The notes under the pieces: model-generated
What the model was told of the DNA's origin: nothing
Databases searched by the model: none
What the model saw: only the letters and a program-made list of their open reading frames with translations
Shown here: piece after piece, positions 39,506-48,578 of the stretch
How the letters are laid out: each line of letters opens with the position of its first letter
Numbering within the stretch: position 1 is the first letter of the stretch
Position numbers and translations under genes: made by a program
Source: Fibrobacter sp. UBA4375
GTDB lineage: Bacteria > Fibrobacterota > Fibrobacteria > Fibrobacterales > Fibrobacteraceae
Assembly (NCBI GenBank): GCA_002391195.1
Contig: DGRZ01000018.1
Span: 3,830-54,214, forward strand
Reading direction: 5' to 3'
Length of the DNA: 50,385 bases

Positions 39506-41047
39506 ATGAAAAAAGTAGTTCAATTGTTCATCTTGTTGGCTTTTCATGTCTTGGTCTTATCTGCAGTAGCAAATGCAGAGGTCATAGAAAGATTTCCAGA
39601 CGGAAAGCCAAAAATCGTGGAAACCGTTACCGCCTCAGGCCAGTATCGTTATGAAGAACATATTTCATATAGAAGAACAGGAGAGATTTATGATAGAATC
39701 AAAAAGACCTACAAAAATGATCGACTTATATTCCAAGCCGGACCTGGATGGGAGAAACGATATGACGACTATGGACATCTTATCTATGAAAAAAATTCGG
39801 CACATGAAAAAAAGTGCAAGAGTAACGGCAACTGTGAAGTAATACAAAAACAGAATGGTTTTACAACTTATTTTAGTTGCATGGGAAGCACTGCTAACTG
39901 CTTAATAACAAAAGTATATTTCTCGGGTAGGCAAGCATGCTCCGGGGACGAGGCCTGCCGTGATTTTATAGCAAAAGAAAATCAAAAAATAGCCGAAAAG
40001 AATAAAATTCAACGAGAAAAATGGGAAAAACAACGGGAAGCTGAAGAAGCCCAAAAAGAAAAGGAACACAATCAGAAGAAGGCTGCATTTCTGAAACAAT
40101 ATGATCCCGATGGAGATGGCTTCTGCATAGGGGATTACGAGATACAACTAATGAGTTACCTTTGCGATGGTGACGATCTTTGTCCCAAAACTCCCGGCAA
40201 ATATGACGGCTGTACGTTGAAACAGAAAATCAGAATGGATAATGATGCCGACCGAGATGGTTTCTGTGACGATGATGAAATATATCAGAAACATTCAGAG
40301 CTTTTTGAAGGCCTTGACCTCTGTCCAACTATTTCAGGGGCCAGTCCCGACGGCTGCACGGAAGAAGTCCGTGCAATGATGAAAAAGGACGCCAAGGAGA
40401 CCATTGAACTGCAAATACGGCAGTTGTTCGACAGCGATAACGACGGGTTCTGTTCGGAGGAGTTTGTCTGTTTGGATAAATGGGGCGAGTGCGCCAAATA
40501 TGCAGCAGACTATGGAATAAAAGAAAGGCTCTCTTTCAAGAAATACAAGTATTCCAACCCGTTCCTATCTAAAGCCGAGAAAAAAGCCGCTATTGCCGAT
40601 GCGAAGGAAAAGGTTTGCACGAAAGGCTATATCGACGCGTGTCCTTACAATTGGGGTCGATCTATGGGATGCTCCAATCAAAATCTTAGGGAATATGTTA
40701 TAAAAACATATGGCGACTATGACCAGGACCACGATGGATTCTGTGACAAGTGGATTGAAGAAAAGGGACTTTGGAGAGCCGAGGGTATCGGCTGCGATCA
40801 GGACTATCTTGACGAATGCCCCACGGAATTTGGCGGCGAACGAGGTTGCCCGAGACAACAAGATAACAGTTTTGCGCGACAAAAGGCGAACCGGCCGAAA
40901 GGACGCTGCTGCCCGCCCGGTGCCATAGGGTGCCATGATGATTGCACGCAGTCTGAAAGGAATGCTGGAGGCAAGAATTACGACAATAGCAGACAAAATA
41001 ATGGAAACGGACTTTTCGTAAACGGGAAGAAAATAAAATTCTGGTGA
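39506..41047 (+). CDS. Secreted paralog with calcium-repeat-like extension
   Basis: A 513-residue protein. Residues 1-160 are a close paralog of the preceding gene product (EVIERFPDGKPKIVETVTASG, GPGWEKRYDDYGHLIYEK), but about 35 residues of the first copy are absent after KKTYKNDRL. A Lys/Glu coiled coil spans about 160-200. The rest holds at least four acidic modules of the thrombospondin type 3 kind: DPDGDGFCIGD, DADRDGFCDDD, DSDNDGFCSEE and DQDHDGFCDKW, each followed by a CP or GC pair. These suggest calcium binding outside the cytoplasm. The C-terminus is Asn/Gly/Lys-rich. The function is unknown; a surface or adhesion role is a guess. Confidence 0.62.
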   Translation: MKKVVQLFILLAFHVLVLSAVANAEVIERFPDGKPKIVETVTASGQYRYEEHISYRRTGEIYDRIKKTYKNDRLIFQAGPGWEKRYDDYGHLIYEKNSAHEKKCKSNGNCEVIQKQNGFTTYFSCMGSTANCLITKVYFSGRQACSGDEACRDFIAKENQKIAEKNKIQREKWEKQREAEEAQKEKEHNQKKAAFLKQYDPDGDGFCIGDYEIQLMSYLCDGDDLCPKTPGKYDGCTLKQKIRMDNDADRDGFCDDDEIYQKHSELFEGLDLCPTISGASPDGCTEEVRAMMKKDAKETIELQIRQLFDSDNDGFCSEEFVCLDKWGECAKYAADYGIKERLSFKKYKYSNPFLSKAEKKAAIADAKEKVCTKGYIDACPYNWGRSMGCSNQNLREYVIKTYGDYDQDHDGFCDKWIEEKGLWRAEGIGCDQDYLDECPTEFGGERGCPRQQDNSFARQKANRPKGRCCPPGAIGCHDDCTQSERNAGGKNYDNSRQNNGNGLFVNGKKIKFW

Positions 41048-41065
41048 TTTCAATAAGGAGCTCCT

Positions 41066-41683
41066 ATGTATTGTGAACAGTGCGGAAAAAGATTTTCGGA
41101 AACGGCGAAGTTCTGCCCCTATTGCGGAAACGCTGTGGGGATAGCGGATTCTATCCAATCTCAACAGAGTGTAAAGCAGGAAATGTCTACCCCGACTTCG
41201 CTTGGAACTAAACAAGGATCTACCCCGGCTTCGCATGAAGCGAAACAAGAGCAGAAATATGTCGGATTCTGGGCACGATTTGCAGCAAGTTTTCTTGATT
41301 GGATTTTAATCAATATACTATGTATTCCTGCTTGGATCTTTTTAATCTATCGTGCTCAGTATCCATCTGGCCTGGACGACAGTGATGTAGAGGGTACCAT
41401 ACTTCTTTATAGTGCACTATATATCCTTGCACAGATTATACTCTTAGTTCTTTGGTTCGTGAAACGAGCGTCGGTTGGTAAAATGGCTATTTCGGCCAAG
41501 ATTGTTGATGCAAAGACGGGTGGGGCCCCTACAAAGAAACAACTTATAGGGCGATATTTTGCATACTTGCTTTCTTCCCTTCCTCTGTGTCTTGGGTTCC
41601 TTTGGGTTGGGTTTGATTCTAAAAAACAAGGCTGGCACGATAAGCTTGCTGGGACTGCAGTGATTTATGTAGGAGATAATTGA
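41066..41683 (+). CDS. RDD-family membrane protein with N-terminal zinc ribbon
   Basis: A 205-residue protein. Residues 1-25 form a zinc ribbon (YCEQCGKRFSETAKFCPYCG). A Ser/Thr/Gln/Lys linker runs to about 70, then an RDD domain (YVGFWARFAASFLDWILINIL) with three membrane segments and the typical SVGKMAISAKIVDAKTGGAPT and LIGRYFAYLLSSLP, ending WHDKLAGTAVIY. RDD proteins are inner-membrane proteins of poorly known role, sometimes sodium/proton exchangers. An AAGGAG site precedes the ATG. It lies 18 bases behind the secreted paralog and 2 bases before the Sel1 gene, so it is probably in one operon. Confidence 0.82.
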   Translation: MYCEQCGKRFSETAKFCPYCGNAVGIADSIQSQQSVKQEMSTPTSLGTKQGSTPASHEAKQEQKYVGFWARFAASFLDWILINILCIPAWIFLIYRAQYPSGLDDSDVEGTILLYSALYILAQIILLVLWFVKRASVGKMAISAKIVDAKTGGAPTKKQLIGRYFAYLLSSLPLCLGFLWVGFDSKKQGWHDKLAGTAVIYVGDN

Positions 41684-41685
41684 CA

Positions 41686-42861
41686 ATGAACAATAAGAAC
41701 AGATTTATTGTGCCCCTGGTCTTGGGGCTTGCAGCGGTTCTGTTTTTTGCCGCTGCAGTTGTTTCAGCGGTTGTCTTAAAAACATCCGATAAAATAGTCG
41801 GCATCGACTATGAATGCGATTATTCGCACAATAATTCTTTCATTAGCAGCATTGCCGCTGCGCTTGGAAACCGGGCTGCTGAATTCAATAATGGCATTTG
41901 CCTGATGGAAAAGAAGGAATATGGCGAAGCCTACGATGTCTTTGTGTCCGCCGCCGAAAAGGGACTTGCTGAAGCTCAATGCGAACTTGGGTATATGTAC
42001 GCAGAGGGCTTGGGAGTTACCCAAGATCCTGAAAAATCGGAACATTGGTACAGGATGGCGGCAAATCAAGGAAATGGGAGTGCTTTAGTCTCTTTGGGAT
42101 TAATGTATTATGACGGAACTGTTGTGTCGAAGAATCGATTGGAAGCTGCAAAATTATGGATAAGGGCGCTTGACATTTATCCGAGAACTTGGCATACCGA
42201 TGTTGAATTTTTGTTAGGGGATATGTATCTGAATGGAGATGGGGTTGCGCAAGATTATGGCGAAGCTCTTCGTTATTTGACACGGTCGGCTAACGCCGGT
42301 AATGCAGTAGCCCAGAACAATCTTGCTTATATGTATGCGGTAGGCAAGGGTGTGGAAAAGAATCACCAAAAGGCTGTTGAATGGGGGATGAAATCGGCTA
42401 TGCAAGGTAACGCTCAGGCTCAGCTTTCCGTGGCTGGAGCTTATAAACGCGGTGAAGGCGTGGAGCAGGATTACGAAAAGGCTTTTGAATGGATGGAAAA
42501 AGCTGCAATGCAAGGTGACGCCGTGGCTCAGAATGAATTGGGTATTGCGTATGAGCTAGGCGAAGGCGTGGAACGGGATTACAACAAGGCCATTGAATGG
42601 TACCAAAAGTCGGCAGCGCAGGGATTTCAGATTGCACAACAGAATCTGGCACGCTTTTATGAAGCCCCATCCGCTGGTTGGGAAGAAATCGATGAAACGG
42701 CTGAAAACACATCAGCCGAAGATCCTGACCCCGATCGTGACGGTGTCTGCGATCCTTGGGTAAGTCTAAATGGAGTTATGGATGAATATAACCATCTCTG
42801 CAAGGGTGTCGATGAGTGCCCCGCTCAGGCTGGTTCCGGAAATGCCAACGGTTGCCCGTAA
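41686..42861 (+). CDS. Sel1-repeat protein with membrane anchor and Ca-type module
   Basis: About 391 residues. An N-terminal anchor or signal (FIVPLVLGLAAVLFFAAAVVSAVVL) is followed by seven or so Sel1-like repeats (about residues 65-330). Representative units are AQCELGYMYAEGLGVTQDPEKS, read in parts, and AQNNLAYMYAVGKGVEKNHQKA. The last 45 residues hold one acidic module, DPDRDGVCDPWV, ending NANGCP, nearly the same as in the OmpA-like protein at 4073. I prefer ATG 41686, 10 bases after AGGAG, to an in-frame TTG. Sel1 proteins act as scaffolds in envelope stress and protein-protein contacts. It is probably periplasmic-facing. Confidence 0.78.
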   Translation: MNNKNRFIVPLVLGLAAVLFFAAAVVSAVVLKTSDKIVGIDYECDYSHNNSFISSIAAALGNRAAEFNNGICLMEKKEYGEAYDVFVSAAEKGLAEAQCELGYMYAEGLGVTQDPEKSEHWYRMAANQGNGSALVSLGLMYYDGTVVSKNRLEAAKLWIRALDIYPRTWHTDVEFLLGDMYLNGDGVAQDYGEALRYLTRSANAGNAVAQNNLAYMYAVGKGVEKNHQKAVEWGMKSAMQGNAQAQLSVAGAYKRGEGVEQDYEKAFEWMEKAAMQGDAVAQNELGIAYELGEGVERDYNKAIEWYQKSAAQGFQIAQQNLARFYEAPSAGWEEIDETAENTSAEDPDPDRDGVCDPWVSLNGVMDEYNHLCKGVDECPAQAGSGNANGCP

Positions 42862-42891
42862 TTACCTTGGGATGAAAACAAAGGAGACGTC

Positions 42892-43740
42892 ATGAGCACT
42901 GTATTTATCATCCTTCTCGTAATCTTACTGATTATCGTTGGCATAATATTGATCATCAATATTGGCATCCGATTCGCCATCTTCACTGCCAGCACCGTCA
43001 TCGACATTATCAAGAGCCCCGCATCGCTGTTTTTTATCATGTGCTTCATAGTGGTAGCCATTTTAGGACTTCTCATTAACCAAAAATCTGCGGGAGACTC
43101 GTCCTATGACCGCGGCAATGATATTCCTGTAGCTACAGAATACAAGCGGCCTCTCCCCGAAACGCAAGAGGGCCCCTATCAGAAATCAAACGAGGGTGAG
43201 TACAAACCCAACCAATCCGCACAGGAAAATCATAATTACATCATGGATTCTCGCGATGGAAAAACCTACAAAATTGCGAAAATAGGTAACCAAGTGTGGA
43301 TGGCCGAGAATCTGAATTATGAAACAAACGGCAGTTATTGCCGTAAGGATGATCCTGAAAAATGCGCTAAGTACGGACGGCTTTACATTTGGGAATCTGC
43401 ATTGAATGCATGCCCAGTTGGTTGGCATCTTCCCACCAAAGGAGAATATGAAACCCTATTAGGCTACGTAGAAAAACAAGAAAAAGAAACAATAGAAAAA
43501 ATATATAGGGACTCAGAAGAAAAATATGAATGGGATCTAAGATGGGGGGCATACTTCCTACTTAGGAACAAAAAACAATACGGCTTTTCTGATCTTCCTG
43601 TGAATTGTGAATATTGGACTGCCACAGAGAATGGTGACAACAGAGCCTACTACATGTTCTTGGACGATATGGCCTTCAGTTCGTTCGAGGACTCTAAAAA
43701 GGATTACAAGGCTTATGTTCTTTGTCTCCGGAATCCTTAA
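42892..43740 (+). CDS. FISUMP-domain membrane-anchored protein
   Basis: A 282-residue protein. Two hydrophobic segments at the N-terminus (VFIILLVILLIIVGIILII and LFFIMCFIVVAILGLLI) anchor it. A polar linker runs to about 115. The C-terminal domain is a FISUMP domain (Fibrobacter succinogenes major paralogous domain): DGKTYKIAKIGNQVWMAENLNY at about 120-141, then YCRKDDPEKCAKYGRLYIWESA, ACPVGWHLPTKGEYETL and EYWTATENGDNRAYYM. The family is strongly expanded in Fibrobacter and resembles a C-type-lectin-like surface fold. AAGGAG lies 8 bases before the ATG. The role is unknown. It is the best taxonomic marker in the window. Confidence 0.85.
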   Translation: MSTVFIILLVILLIIVGIILIINIGIRFAIFTASTVIDIIKSPASLFFIMCFIVVAILGLLINQKSAGDSSYDRGNDIPVATEYKRPLPETQEGPYQKSNEGEYKPNQSAQENHNYIMDSRDGKTYKIAKIGNQVWMAENLNYETNGSYCRKDDPEKCAKYGRLYIWESALNACPVGWHLPTKGEYETLLGYVEKQEKETIEKIYRDSEEKYEWDLRWGAYFLLRNKKQYGFSDLPVNCEYWTATENGDNRAYYMFLDDMAFSSFEDSKKDYKAYVLCLRNP

Positions 43741-43945
43741 CTTATTTTACCGATAGCGTTCTAGAAGACGGTGTCAAAATAGTGCCTGTTTGAAAGTTCT
43801 GCTTGAAAAATAACGCCTAAGGCTCCGCCCTAAATTGCTCCCAGGCTCATGAACGCCCTCGGAACGAGTTACAAGACTGAAATGAGGTGTGTGAATTTTT
43901 ATCTAGTTTTTCAATGCAATTCTCTTCACTACGATGGATTAGAAT

Positions 43946-45148
43946 ATGGCAATTTTTGAAACTCTTTTTATCTTGGCCGGCATTTTCGTAGGCCTTGTAT
44001 CGCGGGGAGGAGTGTACCTATTCCTGCTGCCGCTTGCCGTAGTGGCGTTCGTGCTCGCCATTATGAACAGACCGAGCCAAACGGGTTCCAGGGCAAAGAA
44101 AATCTTGAGTTCGATTTTGTCGGCGGCATACCTTGCCGCGGTAGTTGTCTGCTCGCTTACTTTTTTCCAAAGCGGTTCCAAAGAACGGTCAGATGCTCCC
44201 CAAAAGGAATCGACCGTTGCGTTGCGGGCTTTAGATTGCAAGGATATGTCCGTTCTGGAAGAGAAGGTGGATAAAGTCTATTCCATGCTTGACGACATGA
44301 AATTTGAATACAGCCTAATTGGAAAAAGCGATCTGGAACGGGTCAAGGCGGAAATCGCCATGCATGACGACGAATTGATTGAATGCGACCCCACAAAAGA
44401 GAAGGGTTGTATGGAATTCTCCAATTACGGGACGGAACGCGACAGCAACAGGTTTTACACGGTTTCCTTGCATTGGAAGCTGCCGAGGTTCCAGGTTTAT
44501 CCTAAGCGGGTCTACTGGAAAATCATCAAGGGATTGTTGGGCGAGGACTTGACCGATGCCGACACAGTCCTTGATGCCAGACATTTACAAAAAATTCATA
44601 AAAGAGCCCTTTACCGTCAGGTGGAAGCATACAAGCGGTCCATTGAATCCAAACTCAGGAATTATCCCGATGACTGGTACTATGACAGCGCCCGGACGGA
44701 AGTCGCCGCCACCCTCAAATACGAGCGCATGGACAGTATAGATGTCGCGTTCGATTCACAGCTGTGGACGACTTATTATATTTCGAACGCCGGGTACGAC
44801 GCCGGTGCCGCCGGAGGATACAATTACGAGTATCATCGGACCTTCTCGAAGAAAGACGGGTCACTGGTTGATTCCACTATTTTCAATCCAGAAGAAAAGG
44901 AAAAGATTGTATCGCTTCTTCGCAAATATGCGGAAAAATACGATGCCCGTCCCAATGCCATCCACATGGATTTCAAGCTGAAGCCTTCTTTCTTGAAGGA
45001 CGGTGTCGGTTTTGACGGATCCTCTTTCGAAATCGGCGAGCACACCCACGGCAGCGTGATGATCGTGGTGCCTTACGAGGAAATTCTGCCCTATATGGAA
45101 ACTTGGGCTCGCCGGGAATTCGGTCTTACTGAAGGCGGAGGTTCGTAA
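43946..45148 (+). CDS. Membrane-anchored hypothetical protein
   Basis: A 400-residue protein. Three hydrophobic segments fill the first 75 residues (FETLFILAGIFVGLV, VYLFLLPLAVVAFVLAI and ILSSILSAAYLAAVVVCSL). A soluble domain of about 320 residues follows. It contains YSMLDDMKFEYSLIGKSDLERV, a long Tyr/Arg-rich middle (KRALYRQVEAYKRSIESKLRN) and a Gly-rich loop (AGYDAGAAGGYNYEYH). It ends with HGSVMIVVPYEEILPYMETWA. No known family is recognised. The 205 bases before it, back to the FISUMP gene, hold no gene that I can see. A promoter for the next gene starts just after its stop, so it is probably monocistronic. Confidence 0.55.
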   Translation: MAIFETLFILAGIFVGLVSRGGVYLFLLPLAVVAFVLAIMNRPSQTGSRAKKILSSILSAAYLAAVVVCSLTFFQSGSKERSDAPQKESTVALRALDCKDMSVLEEKVDKVYSMLDDMKFEYSLIGKSDLERVKAEIAMHDDELIECDPTKEKGCMEFSNYGTERDSNRFYTVSLHWKLPRFQVYPKRVYWKIIKGLLGEDLTDADTVLDARHLQKIHKRALYRQVEAYKRSIESKLRNYPDDWYYDSARTEVAATLKYERMDSIDVAFDSQLWTTYYISNAGYDAGAAGGYNYEYHRTFSKKDGSLVDSTIFNPEEKEKIVSLLRKYAEKYDARPNAIHMDFKLKPSFLKDGVGFDGSSFEIGEHTHGSVMIVVPYEEILPYMETWARREFGLTEGGGS

Positions 45149-45154
45149 AATTCT

Positions 45155-45183
45155 TTGACTTAGGACGGCGCCTTTTTTATATA
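45155..45183 (+). promoter_or_regulatory. Sigma70-type promoter giving a near-leaderless transcript
   Basis: TTGACT (45155-45160) and TATATA (45178-45183) with a 17-base spacer. The predicted transcript start (about 45190) is only about 4 bases before the ATG at 45194. No ribosome-binding sequence is present. Confidence 0.6.
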
Positions 45184-45193
45184 AATTTACGCC

Positions 45194-48100
45194 ATGAACA
45201 TCCTAGTCTATTTTCTCTTTGCGCTTTCGGGTTTTGCCGGCCTCATTTACGAAGGTTCCTGGGCCCGCTACCTCAAGCTTTTCTTGGGCCACGCCAGCTA
45301 CGGCCAGGTGCTCACGCTGTGCATTTACATGGGCGGTCTTGCCATCGGTAGTTTTATCGCGGGCAAGATGGTGGAATGGGTAAAGCGGCCCCTGCTTGGC
45401 TATGCGGCGGTGGAACTGGCCATCGGTATTGGCGGCCTGGTTTACCACCCGCTCTACAACCTGCTTACGGGAATTTTCTTTGATAGTGAATGGATTGCGG
45501 GCCTGGGCTTTACGGGCGCCGAGATTACCAAGGTGGTGCTGGCTACGGGTTCGACACTCCCCATCGCCATTGCGGTGGGCATGACTTTCCCCTTTATTGC
45601 GGCGGGACTCTTGCGCAAGAGCGGTCAGGAACTTTCGCTCCCCATGCTCTATTTTACCAACAGCCTGGGTTCTGCTATCGGCATTCTGGTGACCAGCTAC
45701 CTGCTGATTCCCGAACTGGGAAACCACGCCACCCTCTGCGTGGCGGCTTCTATCAACTTCTTGCTGGCGGCGGTTTTCGGCTACATCGGGTTTGCCACGT
45801 CGCCCAACAAGGAGGACGACGAGGACGATGTTGCGGATGTTGGTGCGGACCGTGCCACGGCTGGTTCGGAAAGTTCCACGGCAGGTTCAAACCGTGCCGC
45901 CGAGCCGCTGAACGTTGACTATGTTGCAGAACACAAGCTGCCCATGCCGCCCAAGAACACCTGGCTCTGGATTGCGGCCATTACGGGGCTTACCTCCTTC
46001 GTTTACGAGATTGTCTGGATACGCCTGCTGAGCCTCTTGATGGGCAGTTCCAGCCACAGCTTCGACCAGATGCTTTCGGCTTTTATTCTGGGGCTTGCCA
46101 TCGGAAGCGCCGTCAGCGGAAAACTTTTGAAAAAAGATTCCTTGGTCATTCTTTCCCTGGCTCAGATTTTCATGGCGTTTTTCGCCCTGTGCACGCTCTA
46201 CTTCCACAAGCCCTTCTGGGGCATGATGAACGAGGCGAACCAGATTTTCAATACCACCGCCGACGGCTATATCTGCTGGAGCTTATTCAAGTATGCCCTT
46301 TCCGTTTTGTGGATGGTGCCTACCAGTTTCTTTGCGGGCATGACGCTCCCGCTCATCACGGTGATTCTCACCCGGGCATTCAAGAGCGAAGCCCCCATCG
46401 GCAAGGTTTACGGCTGGAATACGGTGGGTTCCATTATCGGTTCGGCAGGTGGCGGCCTGATTCTCTTGCCGTTCTTGCAGCTGAAGGGCGCCCTGGTGCT
46501 TGCCGCCGTGCTGGACTTTGCCATCGGCTTTGTGCTGCTGGTGGTCTATCGCAAGAAGTTCCGCTACAGCGTGCCTTTCTACCTGGTGGCGGCCCTGATG
46601 GTTCTGCCCTCCATCTTCGTGAATTTTGACCCGCACCTGGTGACCTCCGGGGCGTTCCGTGCCTACAAGAACCTGCATCCCGACGAAAAGATTGTGGTGA
46701 AGGACGGAAAGACGGCCACCATCAGTTTCCACGAGTCCGATGTGCATTGGTACATCAAGACCAACGGCAAGGCCGACGCCAGCATGAGCAAGGACCGCAA
46801 GCACCCCATCGAAGGGGACGAACTGACCCAGGCGGCTACGGCGTTCATGCCCATGGCGGTGCGCTCCGAGCCCTACGACGCGGGCATGGTGGGATTTGGC
46901 TCTGGCATGGGTGCTCATTACCTGCTGGCCGACCCGCTGCTGAAGGACTTTGACTGCGTGGAAATTGAAGACGAGATGATGAATCTTGCCCGCGGGTTCT
47001 ACCCCTGGAACGCCCGCGGCTACGACGACCCCCGCATCCACATTTACATCGACGACGCCCAGACGTTTTTCCTTACCAACCGCCGCAAGTACGACCTGCT
47101 GATTAGCGTGCCCAGCAACCCCTGGGTCAGCGGCGTGGCGAGCCTTTTCAGTCACGAGTTCTACGCCAAGATGCGCCGCTACATGAAACCCGGCGGACTT
47201 TGGGTCCAGTGGATCCAGACCTACGAATTCAACGACCAGCTGTTCCTGAACATCTTGAAGGCACTGGACGTGGTGTTCCCCTACGTGAGCCTCTACCGTG
47301 CTCCCGAAGAACCCGACATCATCATTATCGCAAGCGACCAGCCGGTAATCCAGAAGAACATCGGACGGTTCAGCACCGACCCCGTGCTGGTGGCGGAATT
47401 CGAGCGCATCCATCGGGAACCCGACTTCTTCGGCGAACAGAACTTCCTGTTCACCTCCAAGATGGTCCGGCCCATGATGGAGAACATCCAGCCCAACAGC
47501 ATCTTTATGCCTATCGTGGACAACAAGGCCGAAGAGGCCCGCTTCGTGCATTCCAACGCCCATATTGTGCAGGTGTTCGACAGCTGCGAAGTCTGCTGGC
47601 CCGAATACCTGGACAGTGCCGACTACGCGCTTCGCAGGCCCGCCAAGGTCAAGGCCATGATGCAGAACAGGGACACCTACCGCGAAAACGCGCTGCTCGC
47701 CTACCTAGTCCGTACGGATTCCCTGATGCGTGCTGCTGGCCAGGCCCCCGCTCCGCAGGATAGCGTGACCGCGGACTCGACGACTCAAACGGTGGCGGCG
47801 CAAAAGCCCCGCTTTATGGTGGCCGAAGCCTCGCCCGAATGGAAAAAGTTCCGCGAAGAATACATCGAGTGGGTGAGGGGCATTCCCATGGAAGCCCGCG
47901 ACACCAACGCCGTCTATGGGAAGGTCCGTGACCTGGTGAACGCAGGGGTGTTCCCCGCCTCCTTTGTAGATGAATTCAACATTCTGGAAACGGCCCGCGC
48001 CAAGGACTACGCGACGGCCGCCAAGCTGGTGGCGGATTTCTACGAAAAGTACGAAATCAAGAACATGGACGAATTCTTCCTCCGGAACGTCGCCGTCATA

Positions 48101-48253
48101 TCGTTCCTTGCCCGTGAACCCGAACTGGCCAACGCCCTGTACAAGGATGCTATTCGGCGTCACGAAGATATCCCGGCCGTAGAAAAGCTCCTCATCGAAA
48201 AGGAAATCGTCCGCCTCCGCCGGGAACAGACCCGCAAGAACATGGGGATGTAG
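45194..48253 (+). CDS. Fused transporter-like / spermidine-synthase-like protein
   Basis: A 1019-residue protein. The first 470 residues form two groups of membrane segments (NILVYFLFALSGFAGLIYEG at the start; ITGLTSFVYEIVWIRLLSLL near 260) separated by an acidic Ala/Thr-rich cytoplasmic loop. Residues about 500-715 form a spermidine-synthase-like Rossmann fold: AGMVGFGSGMGAHYLLADPL as the nucleotide loop, CVEIEDEMMNLARGFY, and LISVPSNPWVSGVASLFS. Where SpeE has the catalytic DSTDP-type motif, this protein has SVPSNPW, so aminopropyl transfer is doubtful. The last 300 residues are helical and charged. Such fusions are common in Deltaproteobacteria and Fibrobacter; the true substrate is unknown. 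Confidence 0.8.
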   Translation: MNILVYFLFALSGFAGLIYEGSWARYLKLFLGHASYGQVLTLCIYMGGLAIGSFIAGKMVEWVKRPLLGYAAVELAIGIGGLVYHPLYNLLTGIFFDSEWIAGLGFTGAEITKVVLATGSTLPIAIAVGMTFPFIAAGLLRKSGQELSLPMLYFTNSLGSAIGILVTSYLLIPELGNHATLCVAASINFLLAAVFGYIGFATSPNKEDDEDDVADVGADRATAGSESSTAGSNRAAEPLNVDYVAEHKLPMPPKNTWLWIAAITGLTSFVYEIVWIRLLSLLMGSSSHSFDQMLSAFILGLAIGSAVSGKLLKKDSLVILSLAQIFMAFFALCTLYFHKPFWGMMNEANQIFNTTADGYICWSLFKYALSVLWMVPTSFFAGMTLPLITVILTRAFKSEAPIGKVYGWNTVGSIIGSAGGGLILLPFLQLKGALVLAAVLDFAIGFVLLVVYRKKFRYSVPFYLVAALMVLPSIFVNFDPHLVTSGAFRAYKNLHPDEKIVVKDGKTATISFHESDVHWYIKTNGKADASMSKDRKHPIEGDELTQAATAFMPMAVRSEPYDAGMVGFGSGMGAHYLLADPLLKDFDCVEIEDEMMNLARGFYPWNARGYDDPRIHIYIDDAQTFFLTNRRKYDLLISVPSNPWVSGVASLFSHEFYAKMRRYMKPGGLWVQWIQTYEFNDQLFLNILKALDVVFPYVSLYRAPEEPDIIIIASDQPVIQKNIGRFSTDPVLVAEFERIHREPDFFGEQNFLFTSKMVRPMMENIQPNSIFMPIVDNKAEEARFVHSNAHIVQVFDSCEVCWPEYLDSADYALRRPAKVKAMMQNRDTYRENALLAYLVRTDSLMRAAGQAPAPQDSVTADSTTQTVAAQKPRFMVAEASPEWKKFREEYIEWVRGIPMEARDTNAVYGKVRDLVNAGVFPASFVDEFNILETARAKDYATAAKLVADFYEKYEIKNMDEFFLRNVAVISFLAREPELANALYKDAIRRHEDIPAVEKLLIEKEIVRLRREQTRKNMGM

Positions 48254-48578
48254 GGGGAAGCCTCCCCCTCGCTTCAGCCCCGTCGTCATGGCGTGCTACG
48301 ACCCGCCATCTAGCCGTGTCTTCCGCTACCTCCTCTCCTAGGGGCTCCGCCCCTAACACCCCGTAAATAATCCGAGCCTCAAGGGCACAGTCGCCTGCAA
48401 AAAAGACCGTCGGTCGCAACTTCACTTTGTTCGTCGCTACCCTCCGGATTTTTTGCCTAGCAACTATGCCCTCTCGCCTCGCAAATGGGTTTCGCTACGC
48501 AGGAGGTTGCTCGGTCACGGTGTTCCCTCGCAACCACAAGAGGCTTTATAAAATGTCTTGGAAAAACGTAAAATGCTT
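48254..48578. other. Gene-free stretch with a GC-rich palindrome
   Basis: No convincing gene is visible in these 325 bases. TAGGGGC TCC GCCCCTA at 48339-48355 is a perfect seven-base-arm hairpin with no T-run, so it is at most a weak transcript end for the upstream gene. The rest repeats CCTCGC/TTCGC-type words typical of decayed interspersed repeats. Confidence 0.5.

Noticed and set aside
46283..47563. Minus-strand frame opposite the spermidine-synthase-like gene
   Set aside because: His/Val-rich shadow translation with no domain; the plus strand carries the Rossmann motifs.
48339..48355. GC-rich hairpin as an intrinsic terminator
   Set aside because: No T-run follows on either strand; kept only as a palindrome in a gene-free stretch.
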